Source: an uncultured Desulfobacteraceae bacterium (GTDB lineage: Bacteria > Desulfobacterota > Desulfobacteria > Desulfobacterales > Desulfatirhabdiaceae). From it: 51,276 bases of DNA. Made by a program: the position numbers and the translations under genes. The first letter of the stretch is position 1; every line of letters begins with the position of its first letter. The DNA lies in the NCBI GenBank assembly GCA_903909505.1, contig CAIVVZ010000322.1, positions 1 through 51,276 on the forward strand, written 5' to 3'. Shown in pieces: positions 25,012-34,148 of the stretch. The notes beneath the pieces are model-generated. The model saw only the letters and a program-made list of their open reading frames with translations, did not search any database and was not told where the DNA came from.

Positions 25012-27554
25012 TGATAAGCCTTTTCAAATCTGTCTTCCTTCTTGTCGTTCATTTCCGCTGAGGTCAGCTTCATCAGACCCGCAATATCCACTATCAGTCC
25101 GACCCTTCCGTTTGGCATGATGGCGCCGCCGGAAATACCCGGAATTTTCTGCATGGTTTCCCCAAGGGTTTTTATCACCACCTGCTGTCTGCCGACCAGC
25201 TCGTCTATGATCAGCCCTGCCTGATTCCCGTCGTCTTCAATGACTACCACCAGCTCTTCATGATCTTCGCTGCTGTCATCAATTTCGTAAAGACGGGTCA
25301 TGCGATACAGGGGAATCAATTTCCCCTGAAGAGACAGCACCCGCCCCTTGTTGAAAACCGTTGAAATATCCTTGGGATCCGGCTTGATGGATCGAACGAT
25401 AGAGACGGTTGGAATGACGTACGTTTCCTGACCGGCCCGCAAAACCATCCCATCAATGATCGCCAGCGTCAGGGGAAGGCTCATTCTAAAAACAGACCCC
25501 TTGCCTGGCTCGGACGTAATCTCGACCTGACCGCGGAGGGATTCGATATTTTTTTTCACCACATCCATGCCAACACCCCGGCCTGACACATCGGTAATCA
25601 CTTCAGCCGTTGAAAATCCAGGTTCCAGAATCAGGTTGCAGACATCGCGATCACACACAGCCGAGCTGTCCGTAATCATCCCCCTTTCAATTGCTTTGGC
25701 CAGAATGGCATTTCGATCCAACCCCTTGCCATCATCAATAATTTGGACCACCACGCTGCCCGCGGAATGGAAAGCTGACAGCTTCACCGTTCCATTGGGT
25801 GGTTTTCCATTTTTCTTTCGCACTTCCGGAGACTCGATACCATGATCCACGGCATTTCTTACCATGTGAACCAGCGGATCATTGATCACATCCACAAGAT
25901 TTCTGTCAATTTCGGTATCTTCCCCTTCCGTAACAAAGGTCACATTTTTTCCCACTTTTCGAGCAACATCCCGAACCAGCCGCGCCATTTTCTGGAATGT
26001 TGCCTTAAGCGGTACCATTCGCATCGACATCGACAGATCCTGAAGTCCTCGAACGATTTTGCTGGTATGATTCACTTTTTTCAGAAGTTCGTAGTGAGCT
26101 GCCTGAACGACCACGTTATCCTGCGCCACCATGGAATGGGCAATCACCATTTCGCCGACCATGTCAATTAAACGGTCCAGGCGATCCGTACTGACCCGAA
26201 CCGATGTTTCGACAAATTGTTTGGCGGGACCCTTCATGCGCTCCTGGGTACGAAGGGCATGCGCCACATCGTTTACCGATGCAGTTCCGGTTTTAATTGC
26301 CGCCATGCCCAAGGGTTCTTCTGAATGATCCTGAACCAGCATCTCAATAGACTGCCTGTCTGCCTTACCCTGGGCAACCAGAATATCCCCAATTCGGGGA
26401 GATGCCATGTCATCCCTTTCTTCTGATACACCCGCCGCCTCCGGATTCATCAAGACATCCATCAAAGCATCATATCCTTTGGGTTTGATCAGCGGGTCTC
26501 CGCCAAGCGCCTTTTCAACCGACTGCATCAGTGTTTTAAGCATATCCAGAGACCGCAAGGCAAGATCGGCATACCCGCCCTGATACCGGATCTCTTTGTC
26601 CCGAACCCGGCTCAACAGGGATTCTGCATGATGCCCCATTTCTGAAAGGAGGGAGAGCTCCAAAAAAGCGGAGGTTCCTTTTATCGTATGAAACGCACGA
26701 AATACCGTCCCCACGGCATCCATATCTTCCGGATCCACTTCAAGTTCAAGAAGCGCTTCCTCGGCACGAGCGATCAGATCATTGGCTTCCGCAACAAATT
26801 CGCCGATAAGATCGGAATCCGGGTCTTTGGGCATATAATCCCGCAGGGCATCAGCCATTTGATGGGAAGATTGTTTGATTTCAAGCGGCTTTGGTTGAAT
26901 GTCATCCGGGTTTTCCATCAGTTGACTTGCCCGCTCAACACAGATACCCGCTTCGGCCCAGGCATCTGCCAGGCTATCCGCTTCAAGCAGTGGAATCGTA
27001 TCCAAAATTTCTATTGATTTAACTATCTGATCTTTAACCGAAGCATAGAGACCGTCATGTTCAGAGAAAGCAACCAACGACTGTTTGATTCTCGAAACAC
27101 CCGGAGCATCATCGGGTTCCTGTTGGACCCATAACGCTGCAAGATCGTTCAATTCGTCCTGAAGCACGTTACTGCCGTCGGCATCAACGGGCAAAGGTTT
27201 CGGAGCAACCGCGTCGCCGGAAATAACCTGATTCAGGGATTGAATCACCGAATCAATGAGATCTTCAGAAAGCGCCCCCTCCTCCAAACATTGTTTGCAG
27301 GCACAGAGGCCTTTGCTCACTGCATCAACAGCGGCGAAGTTATTGCAGGCCGTTTTGAGAACAATGGCGTTAATCCCCTGAACAGACGACTCAAGGACCT
27401 GAGAGAGGGCGCTGAATGCATCGGGAATGCACGGAAGGATGGCATGCAGCTTTGAGCAGACCGCGTTCCACCCGTCGACGTCATTCAGGCCGATGGTTTC
27501 AACCGTGTCAATAACCGGCTGGAATTTTTGGATGATTTCTTCAATTGGTTTCAT
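25008..27554 (-). CDS. cheA: Chemotaxis histidine kinase CheA with N-terminal extension
   Basis: An 848-residue CheA. Residues 1-240 form an unassigned helical extension. The HPt domain (about 245-350) carries H289 in FRAFHTIKGTSAF. Residues 387-440 (IGDILVAQGKADRQSIEML and a second half) resemble a GspE/MshE N-terminal fold between HPt and the kinase. The dimerisation helix, the ATP domain (HMVRNAVDHGIE, GRGVGMDVVKKNIE) and a C-terminal CheW-like domain follow. It autophosphorylates on receptor signals and passes phosphate to CheY and CheB. A classical CheY-binding P2 domain is not obvious. The gene begins 118 bases after flgN and overlaps cheR. Confidence 0.95.
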   Translation of the reverse strand: MKPIEEIIQKFQPVIDTVETIGLNDVDGWNAVCSKLHAILPCIPDAFSALSQVLESSVQGINAIVLKTACNNFAAVDAVSKGLCACKQCLEEGALSEDLIDSVIQSLNQVISGDAVAPKPLPVDADGSNVLQDELNDLAALWVQQEPDDAPGVSRIKQSLVAFSEHDGLYASVKDQIVKSIEILDTIPLLEADSLADAWAEAGICVERASQLMENPDDIQPKPLEIKQSSHQMADALRDYMPKDPDSDLIGEFVAEANDLIARAEEALLELEVDPEDMDAVGTVFRAFHTIKGTSAFLELSLLSEMGHHAESLLSRVRDKEIRYQGGYADLALRSLDMLKTLMQSVEKALGGDPLIKPKGYDALMDVLMNPEAAGVSEERDDMASPRIGDILVAQGKADRQSIEMLVQDHSEEPLGMAAIKTGTASVNDVAHALRTQERMKGPAKQFVETSVRVSTDRLDRLIDMVGEMVIAHSMVAQDNVVVQAAHYELLKKVNHTSKIVRGLQDLSMSMRMVPLKATFQKMARLVRDVARKVGKNVTFVTEGEDTEIDRNLVDVINDPLVHMVRNAVDHGIESPEVRKKNGKPPNGTVKLSAFHSAGSVVVQIIDDGKGLDRNAILAKAIERGMITDSSAVCDRDVCNLILEPGFSTAEVITDVSGRGVGMDVVKKNIESLRGQVEITSEPGKGSVFRMSLPLTLAIIDGMVLRAGQETYVIPTVSIVRSIKPDPKDISTVFNKGRVLSLQGKLIPLYRMTRLYEIDDSSEDHEELVVVIEDDGNQAGLIIDELVGRQQVVIKTLGETMQKIPGISGGAIMPNGRVGLIVDIAGLMKLTSAEMNDKKEDRFEKAYQ

Positions 27555-27672
27555 GGAATTGACCGTAGTAAAGGATTAAGTGAAAAATTCGGAAGAAGTG
27601 TGTTTGCCGTTAAATCCAAGCCAGTATGTCATTCATTGCGATTAGGCATCCACGGGGGAGTTGCAGGGCTGC

Positions 27673-28173
27673 TTATACACTGCTGGAAAGAACTGTTCCG
27701 CAAACTTCCCCCTGATACATTTTTCCGGTACGGAAATAAACCGGAGGCGGAGTCACTAATTGCACAATCAGGTTAATTGAAGATCGAATCAGCTTTAACG
27801 AGTGCGTTATCAAAGACTTATTGATTTCATTTTCCTTATGGATGCCCTGAACAAGTGAGGAAATATCCGCGGCGCACTGGATCAGCTTTAAAGAAAAAGG
27901 AACCTCCACTCTCTGTGCCAGTTGTGTCAGCGTCAAGCCCAGGGGTGGACATCCCAGACAATCGGATATCTTTCCCACAATGTCCTTTCGCTTCTCATCT
28001 TTTGCATGAATCAACGAAAGGATCATTTCTTTCTTGATCCGGACTGCATTCACCGCATCCAGTTTTGCGCCGACAATTGCTTTTTTTTCACTCTGCAAAA
28101 TATCCAGCAACGACCGGTAAAGGCCTGCCTGATCCTCTAATATCGTAATCAATTCTTTTAACATATTTTCCAT
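27673..28173 (-). CDS. flgN: FlgN-family flagellar export chaperone
   Basis: A 166-residue helical protein, with LKELITILEDQAGLYRSLLD at the start and KSLITHSLKLIRSSINLIVQ near the end, the usual FlgN pattern of long heptad helices. FlgN binds the C-termini of FlgK and FlgL and delivers them to the export gate; both clients are encoded nearby. It lies between flgM and cheA, a common position for flgM-flgN pairs. Sequence conservation in the family is low, so the call rests on pattern and location. Confidence 0.8.
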   Translation of the reverse strand: MENMLKELITILEDQAGLYRSLLDILQSEKKAIVGAKLDAVNAVRIKKEMILSLIHAKDEKRKDIVGKISDCLGCPPLGLTLTQLAQRVEVPFSLKLIQCAADISSLVQGIHKENEINKSLITHSLKLIRSSINLIVQLVTPPPVYFRTGKMYQGEVCGTVLSSSV

Positions 28174-28391
28174 ATTATCGCCCGATTTTTTTAAAGTAAT
28201 CCGGTTTTCTTATAATCTATTATGACCGATCAATCGCAATCACAGTGCAATCGACTCAGACTCCGAATCCCGGAAAATATCCTTGCTCAAAAAAGAGAGA
28301 AGGGGGAATAACAAAAGTAAGTTTTCATGTAATGGTAGACAGCCGGCCCACAGGAATCCGAAATAAAAATCAACATTCCAAAACAGGAGAA

Positions 28392-28703
28392 CTATAACAG
28401 TTCATTCAGCAGCGACTCACCCATCAGATGGCGAGCAATTTTTTCTGAAGAAACCTGGTAAGACCCCTGGGCAATCTGATTTTTGATCTCTGTCACTTTC
28501 TCGACCCGGACATCGGGAATTTCCTGCAACTGATTTTTCGCCATCCGGATTTCTTTGGCCATCGGAGACAGCAATACCCGATCTTCGCTGGAATCCAAAG
28601 TGGATGTATTGCCGGACGATTTCTCTTTTCCCCGAAGTCTGGATGCCTGGCGGGTATAGGCTTTTATGTCCGCAGGACGATTTCTATCAATGAAGTTCAC
28701 CAT
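28392..28703 (-). CDS. flgM: Anti-sigma-28 factor FlgM
   Basis: A 103-residue protein with a hydrophilic N-terminal half and the conserved C-terminal helices, KVTEIKNQIAQGSYQVSSEK then IARHLMGESLLNELL, that bind sigma-28. FlgM holds FliA inactive until it is exported through the finished hook-basal body, which times late genes. The cognate fliA is at 34987-35748 and a matching promoter is seen at 9868-9894. A 218-base spacer (28174-28391) separates it from flgN; no gene is seen there. Confidence 0.9.
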   Translation of the reverse strand: MVNFIDRNRPADIKAYTRQASRLRGKEKSSGNTSTLDSSEDRVLLSPMAKEIRMAKNQLQEIPDVRVEKVTEIKNQIAQGSYQVSSEKIARHLMGESLLNELL

Positions 28704-28844
28704 ACGCTACTCCTTGATGTGTTGATGATTACCCTGCATAGAATATCAGCTTTTATCGACCAAATCTTTAGCATTATTTCTCTCCATTCCCGAGGCGCTC
28801 AAAATAGATTCACATGCTCAGGTCATATTACAGTTATTGGCAGA

Positions 28845-29183
28845 TTATTTCAAAGGATTGGCGATGTTTTTTTCTGGAATATCTTCCAGTTGCCTTCGAA
28901 CCATCGAAGACAACCCTATGCCTCCGGATGCGGAGAATGTTTTTGCCATCTCCGCATCCAGCATCGATGTAAACATTTCTTCCGCCTTTCCGCCGCTTGT
29001 CAGACCACCTTTGGGGATTGACGCCCGCATTTCCTTGAACATATTCTGAATAAACAGGGCTTCCATGTCCTCGCAGGCCGAGTTTATTTTAGAATCCTTA
29101 GAAACAGAGCGAATCGCACTTGGATTCATCCCCGTCCCGGCATAAATACCATAACCAGTGGTTGTTTTAAGTGATATATCCAT
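28845..29183 (-). CDS. flgJ: Rod-cap protein FlgJ, N-terminal domain only
   Basis: A 112-residue FlgJ that matches the rod-binding domain: CEDMEALFIQNMFKEMRASI, then GGKAEEMFTSMLDAEMAKTF and SGGIGLSSMVRRQL. The C-terminal muramidase of enteric FlgJ (about 150 residues) is absent. Single-domain FlgJ is common outside the gamma-proteobacteria and needs a separate wall hydrolase; the SLT protein at 4750-5598 is a candidate. The start at 29183 (MDISLKTTTG) has GGGG nine bases upstream; an outer ATG at 29213 is less likely. It follows flgI in the rod/ring operon. Confidence 0.88.
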   Translation of the reverse strand: MDISLKTTTGYGIYAGTGMNPSAIRSVSKDSKINSACEDMEALFIQNMFKEMRASIPKGGLTSGGKAEEMFTSMLDAEMAKTFSASGGIGLSSMVRRQLEDIPEKNIANPLK

Positions 29184-29257
29184 CTCTGGCACCCCTTTTT
29201 GACAGTGATACACCCGCTATCCATTCCTCTATGTGCACTTTTTACGCGAATGCTTAT

Positions 29258-30382
29258 TTACATGATCTCCAGTTTGGCCTGCAGCGCACCGGCAGCTTTT
29301 AGGGCCTGAAAGATAGAAATCAAATCGCGCGGTGTAACCCCCAGCGCATTCAGCGCCCGGACAATTTCTCCGATACTGGCACCGGACTCCATCAGATAGA
29401 TCGGATTTTTTTCTTCTTTTACCGCAATATTGGTGTTGGGGGTTGCCACGGTCTGTCCCTGAGAAAATGGCATGGGCTGCGAAACATCGGCCGATTCTTT
29501 AATCTGTATGCTCAGGTTTCCTTGAGCAATGGCAACTCTCGAAATCCGGACATTTTCGCCAATCACAACCGTACCGGTCCGTTCATTGACAACCACTTTC
29601 GATTCGACATCCGGCGTCACGCTCAAGCCCTCGATGACGGTTACAAACCCGACCACATTATCCGCATATTTGGGAGGAACGCGCACATCGATCCCGCCTG
29701 AATCCGCAGTCCTGGCAATCGGAGATAAAAAAGCCGCATTGATGGATTCCGCAACCCGTGTTGCCGTTGTAAAGTCCTGATGGTTTAATGTTAGCATCAG
29801 ACTTTCTTTGTTCTTGAAACTGGATGATACTTCCTTTTCAATCAGAGCGCCTCCAATAACGCGACCCACGGTGGGAAAGTTTTTTTGTGCGCTGCCCCCG
29901 GCACCCTGAGTAGAAAATCCGCCGGTACTAATCGCTCCCTGGGCAATGGCATAACTCTGACCATCAGCAGCCTTTAACGGAGTAAACAACAGGGTTCCGC
30001 CCTGCAGGTCTTTTGCATCGCCAATCGAGCTGACCGAAACATCCATTCGCATACCCGGCCTGGAAAATGGCTGCATATCCGCGGTTATCATTACGGCTGC
30101 AACATTTTTCACTTTGATGTCAAGCGGATTAACCGTCATCCCCATTTTTTCCAGCATGCTGGCAAGGGACTGAATCGTGAACTTGGCTTTATCCCCATCG
30201 CCGGTTCCATTTAAACCAACAACCAGCCCATAACCGACAAGTTGATTTTGGCGAACCCCCTGAATTTCAATTAGTTCCTTGATCCTTACCGCATGGGAGG
30301 TAGTAACCAGACACAAGGAAATAGCCAGTGCAATCACTGCCTGTATCCAAACCAATCGATTCGTAAAGCATGTTTTTTTCAT
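29258..30382 (-). CDS. flgI: Flagellar P-ring protein FlgI
   Basis: A 374-residue periplasmic protein that forms the P ring around the rod in the peptidoglycan layer. The signal peptide runs to about SHA (MKKTCFTNRLVWIQAVIALA at its start). The mature part opens VRIKELIEIQGVRQNQLVGY and has GLVVGLNGTGDGDK, GTLLFTPLKAADGQ and, near the end, LNALGVTPRDLISIFQALK. The start at 30382 was chosen because it gives a standard signal peptide; an in-frame ATG at 30439 would put 19 extra residues in front of it. FlgA, encoded nearby, is its assembly chaperone. Confidence 0.95.
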   Translation of the reverse strand: MKKTCFTNRLVWIQAVIALAISLCLVTTSHAVRIKELIEIQGVRQNQLVGYGLVVGLNGTGDGDKAKFTIQSLASMLEKMGMTVNPLDIKVKNVAAVMITADMQPFSRPGMRMDVSVSSIGDAKDLQGGTLLFTPLKAADGQSYAIAQGAISTGGFSTQGAGGSAQKNFPTVGRVIGGALIEKEVSSSFKNKESLMLTLNHQDFTTATRVAESINAAFLSPIARTADSGGIDVRVPPKYADNVVGFVTVIEGLSVTPDVESKVVVNERTGTVVIGENVRISRVAIAQGNLSIQIKESADVSQPMPFSQGQTVATPNTNIAVKEEKNPIYLMESGASIGEIVRALNALGVTPRDLISIFQALKAAGALQAKLEIM

Positions 30383-30460
30383 GGAATCACCAATATAACG
30401 TTTTACGATCATGGCTCGAGCAAGCCTGCTCATTCCCATGACCGATCACCTGTATTTTCG

Positions 30461-31306
30461 CTAGAACGGGGAAACAACATCCAGAATATTGGCCAGCCAG
30501 CCTTTGCGCTGCGAATCATTCACGATTCCCGAACCGCTGTAAGCGATTTTAGCATCGGAAATGAACGTTGACAGAACCACATTTTCAGACGAAATATCCC
30601 TGGACCGGATCACGCCGGTTACCACAATCAGTTGTCTTTCATTATTGACAATCACTTCCCTTGATCCGGAAATGGCCAGGTTCCCGTTCGGCAAAACCCC
30701 AATCACCCTTGTAGTGATATCCGCACTCAAATCGCCGCTTCGGGTCGTTCCGCCCTGGCCGGTGAACTTGGTGGTTGCCCCACCTGAAATTTTGGAAAAT
30801 GGGTTAAATCCCGTTGCAGCCGCGTACCTGCTTTCATTTTCAAGGCCTATAAACTTGTCAAGGCCAAGTGATATCGAGGAATCTCTGCCGGTATTTGTCG
30901 AAGCGTTGTTGGAGGCCTTTGAGGATTCCACGATTTTGATGGTCACAATATCCCCAACTCTTCTGGCCTTTGGGTTAACAAAGAGTTCGCTCATTGTGCC
31001 ATTTTCCTGCCACAAAGACCCTTCAACAGATGACGATGATGTTTCAGCCACCACAAATTGCGACTGCTTTTCGACCATCGGCTGAGCCTGCCTTATCGGA
31101 GCAGCACACCCCCATAGAAATCCCATCAACAAAGAGCACAGACATCCCAGCCTGATAACCGATAACCCCCATGGGCGCGGATTGCAGTTTGTTTGACAAA
31201 AGATATTTGGACTGTTGCCATCCGCTCGTCCCACATATTCAGGATCTCGTATTTGTGTTTTCATACCTTGTTTTGACCCAAAGGCCAAAAGTTGTTCATT
31301 CATCAT
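30461..31306 (-). CDS. flgH: Flagellar L-ring lipoprotein FlgH
   Basis: A 281-residue outer-membrane ring protein. A lipobox-like segment LLMGFLWGC lies unusually far in, near residue 67, after a long hydrophilic leader. The mature part has GSLWQENGTMSELFVNPKAR, VGDIVTIKIVESSKASN and RSGDLSADITTRVIGVLPNG, all typical of FlgH. A perfect AGGAGG seven bases before the ATG at 31306 supports this start, though an internal ATG (MKTQIRDPEY) closer to the signal is possible. It overlaps neither neighbour and follows flgA after 35 bases. Confidence 0.93.
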   Translation of the reverse strand: MMNEQLLAFGSKQGMKTQIRDPEYVGRADGNSPNIFCQTNCNPRPWGLSVIRLGCLCSLLMGFLWGCAAPIRQAQPMVEKQSQFVVAETSSSSVEGSLWQENGTMSELFVNPKARRVGDIVTIKIVESSKASNNASTNTGRDSSISLGLDKFIGLENESRYAAATGFNPFSKISGGATTKFTGQGGTTRSGDLSADITTRVIGVLPNGNLAISGSREVIVNNERQLIVVTGVIRSRDISSENVVLSTFISDAKIAYSGSGIVNDSQRKGWLANILDVVSPF

Positions 31307-31341
31307 ATCAGCACCTCCTGAAGCAATCCGTTCACAGCGCT

Positions 31342-32385
31342 TCAAAACTCCACCCGGACCGTTTTCGGATCCAAGACCCGGGCAAAAATTTCCTTATTTG
31401 AACTCAGATTCACCACCTTGACACGCTCTCCCCTGCTCCCACTTTCTTTAACTTCTCCTACTGCGGTGATCCTTAAAGATCCGGACTCGGCAACAATGGA
31501 TACCCTGTCATTGCGCTTGACCATCGGCGGCAGTTCAACGATATCGGTTCGAAAAACCTCTTTCGGATTCATGGCTCTCAGCGTCCTTTTCCCCACCAAA
31601 TCCTCCAGGCTGGAGATGTAATTGGAGGGCAGTTCCGCCATATCCATTGAAATGACATCCACATCGTCTTTTTCAATGGTCTGATTCCGGTTTAGGGGTT
31701 TCAGTACAACAATGGCGTCGGTTTTAACTTCAATCTTAACGGTTGCCCATGCCTTTTTAGAAGGTTGGCCCTGGACATCAAAAACCACACTCAGGGAAAC
31801 CGTTCCCAGATAATTGGTTCTATCTGGCGGAACTACTTTATATGAGTAAGGCCTATCCGGAAGAACCAGATTTTCGCTGGTCTGAATGAGCTTAACCCTT
31901 ACCCTGTTTTTATCCCAGGGAATTTTATTGTCCAAAAATGCGAAAACAATGTCTTCAATCATTTTCTTGGTTATTTCGATCGATTTTGTTGAAACTTCAA
32001 TCATCCCAGGCGACTGAATTGCAATCTGCGCAAGATCAATACCGCTCTGATTCAGGCGTGCTCGAATATACGGTTCATCAAAACTCCGGCTCTTCCCTGG
32101 AAGCGGGGCAACTCCAATCACCAAATTTTGAAGCTTTTGAATCAGGGCCTGGTCCCCATTTCGGATATCCGAAATGGAGCCTAAACGGATATCCGCATCA
32201 TTCGTTTCGGTCTTTTCAGATATAATTATGTTGGTTATATCTGAATCCGCGGATTCACTATTTTCTTCAAACAATAACTGCACTGATAGCATTCCGAATA
32301 AAATCACCCAGCACCATTTCCGCATGAGCTTACATTTACCGGCAGTACCTGCCATGTCCGGATGTTTTTGGCCGTTTTTCATCAT
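31342..32385 (-). CDS. flgA: P-ring assembly chaperone FlgA
   Basis: A 347-residue periplasmic protein with a signal peptide (KWCWVILFGMLSVQLLF) after a short basic N-terminus. The C-terminal SAF-type half carries the conserved segments VLKPLNRNQTIEKDDVDVIS, LVGKRTLRAMNPKEVFRTDI and VKRNDRVSIVAESGSLRITA. FlgA prevents FlgI from misassembling before the P ring forms. The N-terminal half is longer and less conserved than in enteric FlgA (about 220 residues), as in other Desulfobacterota. GGGAG precedes the ATG. Confidence 0.92.
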   Translation of the reverse strand: MMKNGQKHPDMAGTAGKCKLMRKWCWVILFGMLSVQLLFEENSESADSDITNIIISEKTETNDADIRLGSISDIRNGDQALIQKLQNLVIGVAPLPGKSRSFDEPYIRARLNQSGIDLAQIAIQSPGMIEVSTKSIEITKKMIEDIVFAFLDNKIPWDKNRVRVKLIQTSENLVLPDRPYSYKVVPPDRTNYLGTVSLSVVFDVQGQPSKKAWATVKIEVKTDAIVVLKPLNRNQTIEKDDVDVISMDMAELPSNYISSLEDLVGKRTLRAMNPKEVFRTDIVELPPMVKRNDRVSIVAESGSLRITAVGEVKESGSRGERVKVVNLSSNKEIFARVLDPKTVRVEF

Positions 32386-32418
32386 AACACTCCCACACCC
32401 TACCCTTTTAACGGGTTG

Positions 32419-33207
32419 TTACCGTTTCAGGTTGTTTGCCAACTGCAGCATTTCATCAGCCGCCTGAATGGATTTGCTGTTGATCTCGTAGGCCCGCTGG
32501 GCCGTAATCATGTTGACCATTTCATCCACCACGCTGACATTCGACATTTCCAGATTGCCCTGGGATATGGTGCCCCTGCCATCTTTGCCGGGTGTTCCGG
32601 TTGTCACTTCACCGGAGGCCGCAGTTTTCAGATAGAGATTTCTGCCGATACTGCTGAGTCCGGCCGGATTCGGAAACTGACCCAGTTCGATGGTGCCGAT
32701 TTGAGTAGGTGTAACCTGTCCCGCCTTAAGCGCGGATACGGTTCCATCCATTCCGATGGTTACTGAAACGGTGTTGCTGGGAACAGAGATTTCGGGCTCC
32801 ATGGGGTATCCGTCCGAAGTCACGATTTTCCCATCACTGTTCAGCTTAAAAGCACCCGAGCGACTGTAGCCAATTTCTCCATCTGGCTGCATGATCTGAA
32901 AAAATCCGCTTCCTTCAATGGCGATATCCAGCTCATTTTCGGTATGCTGATAATTCCCCTGAATAAAGATTTTCTGGGTAGCCACCGGCCTTGTTCCCTG
33001 TCCCAGCTGGATCCCGGTCGGCACCTGATTGCCGGATGATGAAGCTGCTCCTGCCGGACGAAGGTTTTGATAAAGCAGATCCTGAAAATCCGCCCGACTG
33101 CGTTTAAAACCGGTTGTGCTGACGTTGGCCAGATTGTTTGAAATCACATCGATATTTAATGACTGTGCCTGCATTCCGGATGCAGCTATTGATAAAGCCC
33201 GAGACAT
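32419..33207 (-). CDS. flgG: Flagellar distal rod protein FlgG
   Basis: A 262-residue rod protein. The N-terminus [20 protein letters not shown] continues to [20 protein letters not shown], the FlgG signature. Mid-sequence [12 protein letters not shown] and the C-terminal [20 protein letters not shown] and [10 protein letters not shown] complete it. Length is that of enteric FlgG. AAGGAGG seven bases upstream decides the start at 33207; the frame extends upstream without a better site. It follows flgF after about 100 bases. Confidence 0.96.
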   Translation of the reverse strand: MSRALSIAASGMQAQSLNIDVISNNLANVSTTGFKRSRADFQDLLYQNLRPAGAASSSGNQVPTGIQLGQGTRPVATQKIFIQGNYQHTENELDIAIEGSGFFQIMQPDGEIGYSRSGAFKLNSDGKIVTSDGYPMEPEISVPSNTVSVTIGMDGTVSALKAGQVTPTQIGTIELGQFPNPAGLSSIGRNLYLKTAASGEVTTGTPGKDGRGTISQGNLEMSNVSVVDEMVNMITAQRAYEINSKSIQAADEMLQLANNLKR

Positions 33208-33304
33208 TATGGCCTCCTTATGAATTGTAAGTGACAAGCGGTTAGAATATAAAGAAAATCGTATTCTGCCTGCCGTTCAAGACATACTTCTTGTGGATTG
33301 CAAG

Positions 33305-34057
33305 TCATGACAGTTTTCCGATTTCATTGGTTTTACCATTGGTATCATTCATGGATTGAAGAATCTTCTGATAGGATTCATATCCACGAATCACATCAAT
33401 CATCTCGGTCATCATCTTTATGGAATCCACATTGGATGCTTCAATAGCTCCCTGTTGAACCTGAGTCTTGACCGCCGGCGCTCCGGTGTCATTTGGGTCT
33501 TGCGGGCGATAGAGGGATTCCCCGATTTTCAACAGCCCTTTTTTATTTACAAAATCTACGATCTTGAGGGAGTCCGTTTCCAAGCCATCGACAATAATGG
33601 CGCCGTTGGAAGCCACAACGACATTCTTGCCGGAGATTCGAATTTCACCGCCCCCATTGCCCAGAACCGGATAACCTTCTTGAGTTACCAGGGTTCCATT
33701 CGAATTCAGAACAAAATTTCCTTTTCGCGTATATTGCAGGCCCTTAGACGTCTGAACTGAAAAAAAACCATCCCCATCCAAAGCCACGTCCAGAGCATTT
33801 CCAGTCGTTTTCAAATGACCCTGTTCAAAATTGGTAAACGAACCAACAGGAAGGCTGGAAACATTATTTATGGAAAGGTCTTTTTGAGAGGAACCGGGTA
33901 TGTTGTCCCAGACAGAAGAAGGCGATGAGGGAATTCGGAATACCCGATCTTCCTTAAATCCCACAGTATTGGCATTGGCCATGTTGTTGGACAAAACTTC
34001 CAACTTCATTTCCTGAGCCATTGTCCCTGATAAGATGCCACTGATTTGTCCACTCAT
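33305..34057 (-). CDS. flgF: Flagellar rod protein FlgF
   Basis: A 250-residue rod/hook-family protein. The N-terminus has SGILSGTMAQEMKLEVLSNN and MANANTVGFKEDRV; a central DVALDGDGFFSVQTSKGLQY and a C-terminal MTEMIDVIRGYESYQKILQS are typical of FlgF, which sits below FlgG in the rod. FlgG directly follows. The gene starts right after a strong hairpin with a T-run, so expression of the whole flgF-flgM set may depend on a promoter or antitermination at that point. Confidence 0.9.
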   Translation of the reverse strand: MSGQISGILSGTMAQEMKLEVLSNNMANANTVGFKEDRVFRIPSSPSSVWDNIPGSSQKDLSINNVSSLPVGSFTNFEQGHLKTTGNALDVALDGDGFFSVQTSKGLQYTRKGNFVLNSNGTLVTQEGYPVLGNGGGEIRISGKNVVVASNGAIIVDGLETDSLKIVDFVNKKGLLKIGESLYRPQDPNDTGAPAVKTQVQQGAIEASNVDSIKMMTEMIDVIRGYESYQKILQSMNDTNGKTNEIGKLS

Positions 34058-34071
34058 GCCGACCTCTAAAT

Positions 34072-34137
34072 AAAAAAGTTCGCAAATTCTCCAGTTGATA
34101 AGATAACGCGCTTACCACACCAGAATTTACGAACTTT
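34072..34137 (-). terminator. Hairpin with T-run before flgF: terminator or attenuator
   Basis: On the minus strand AAAGTTCGTAAATTCT (34137-34122) pairs with AGAATTTGCGAACTTT (34090-34075) through a 16-base stem with one mismatch, followed by a T-run. The loop is about 31 bases. Only about 14 bases remain before the flgF ATG, so it lies in the flgF leader and would separate the fliA unit from the flg unit, unless read through. A promoter would have to be in the loop or upstream. Confidence 0.6.
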
Positions 34138-34148
34138 TAATGCACAAA

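Noticed and set aside
28704..28844. Possible sigma-28 -10 box (GTCGATAA) upstream of flgM
   Set aside because: No matching TAAAGTTT-like box is found at the required 11-base spacing.
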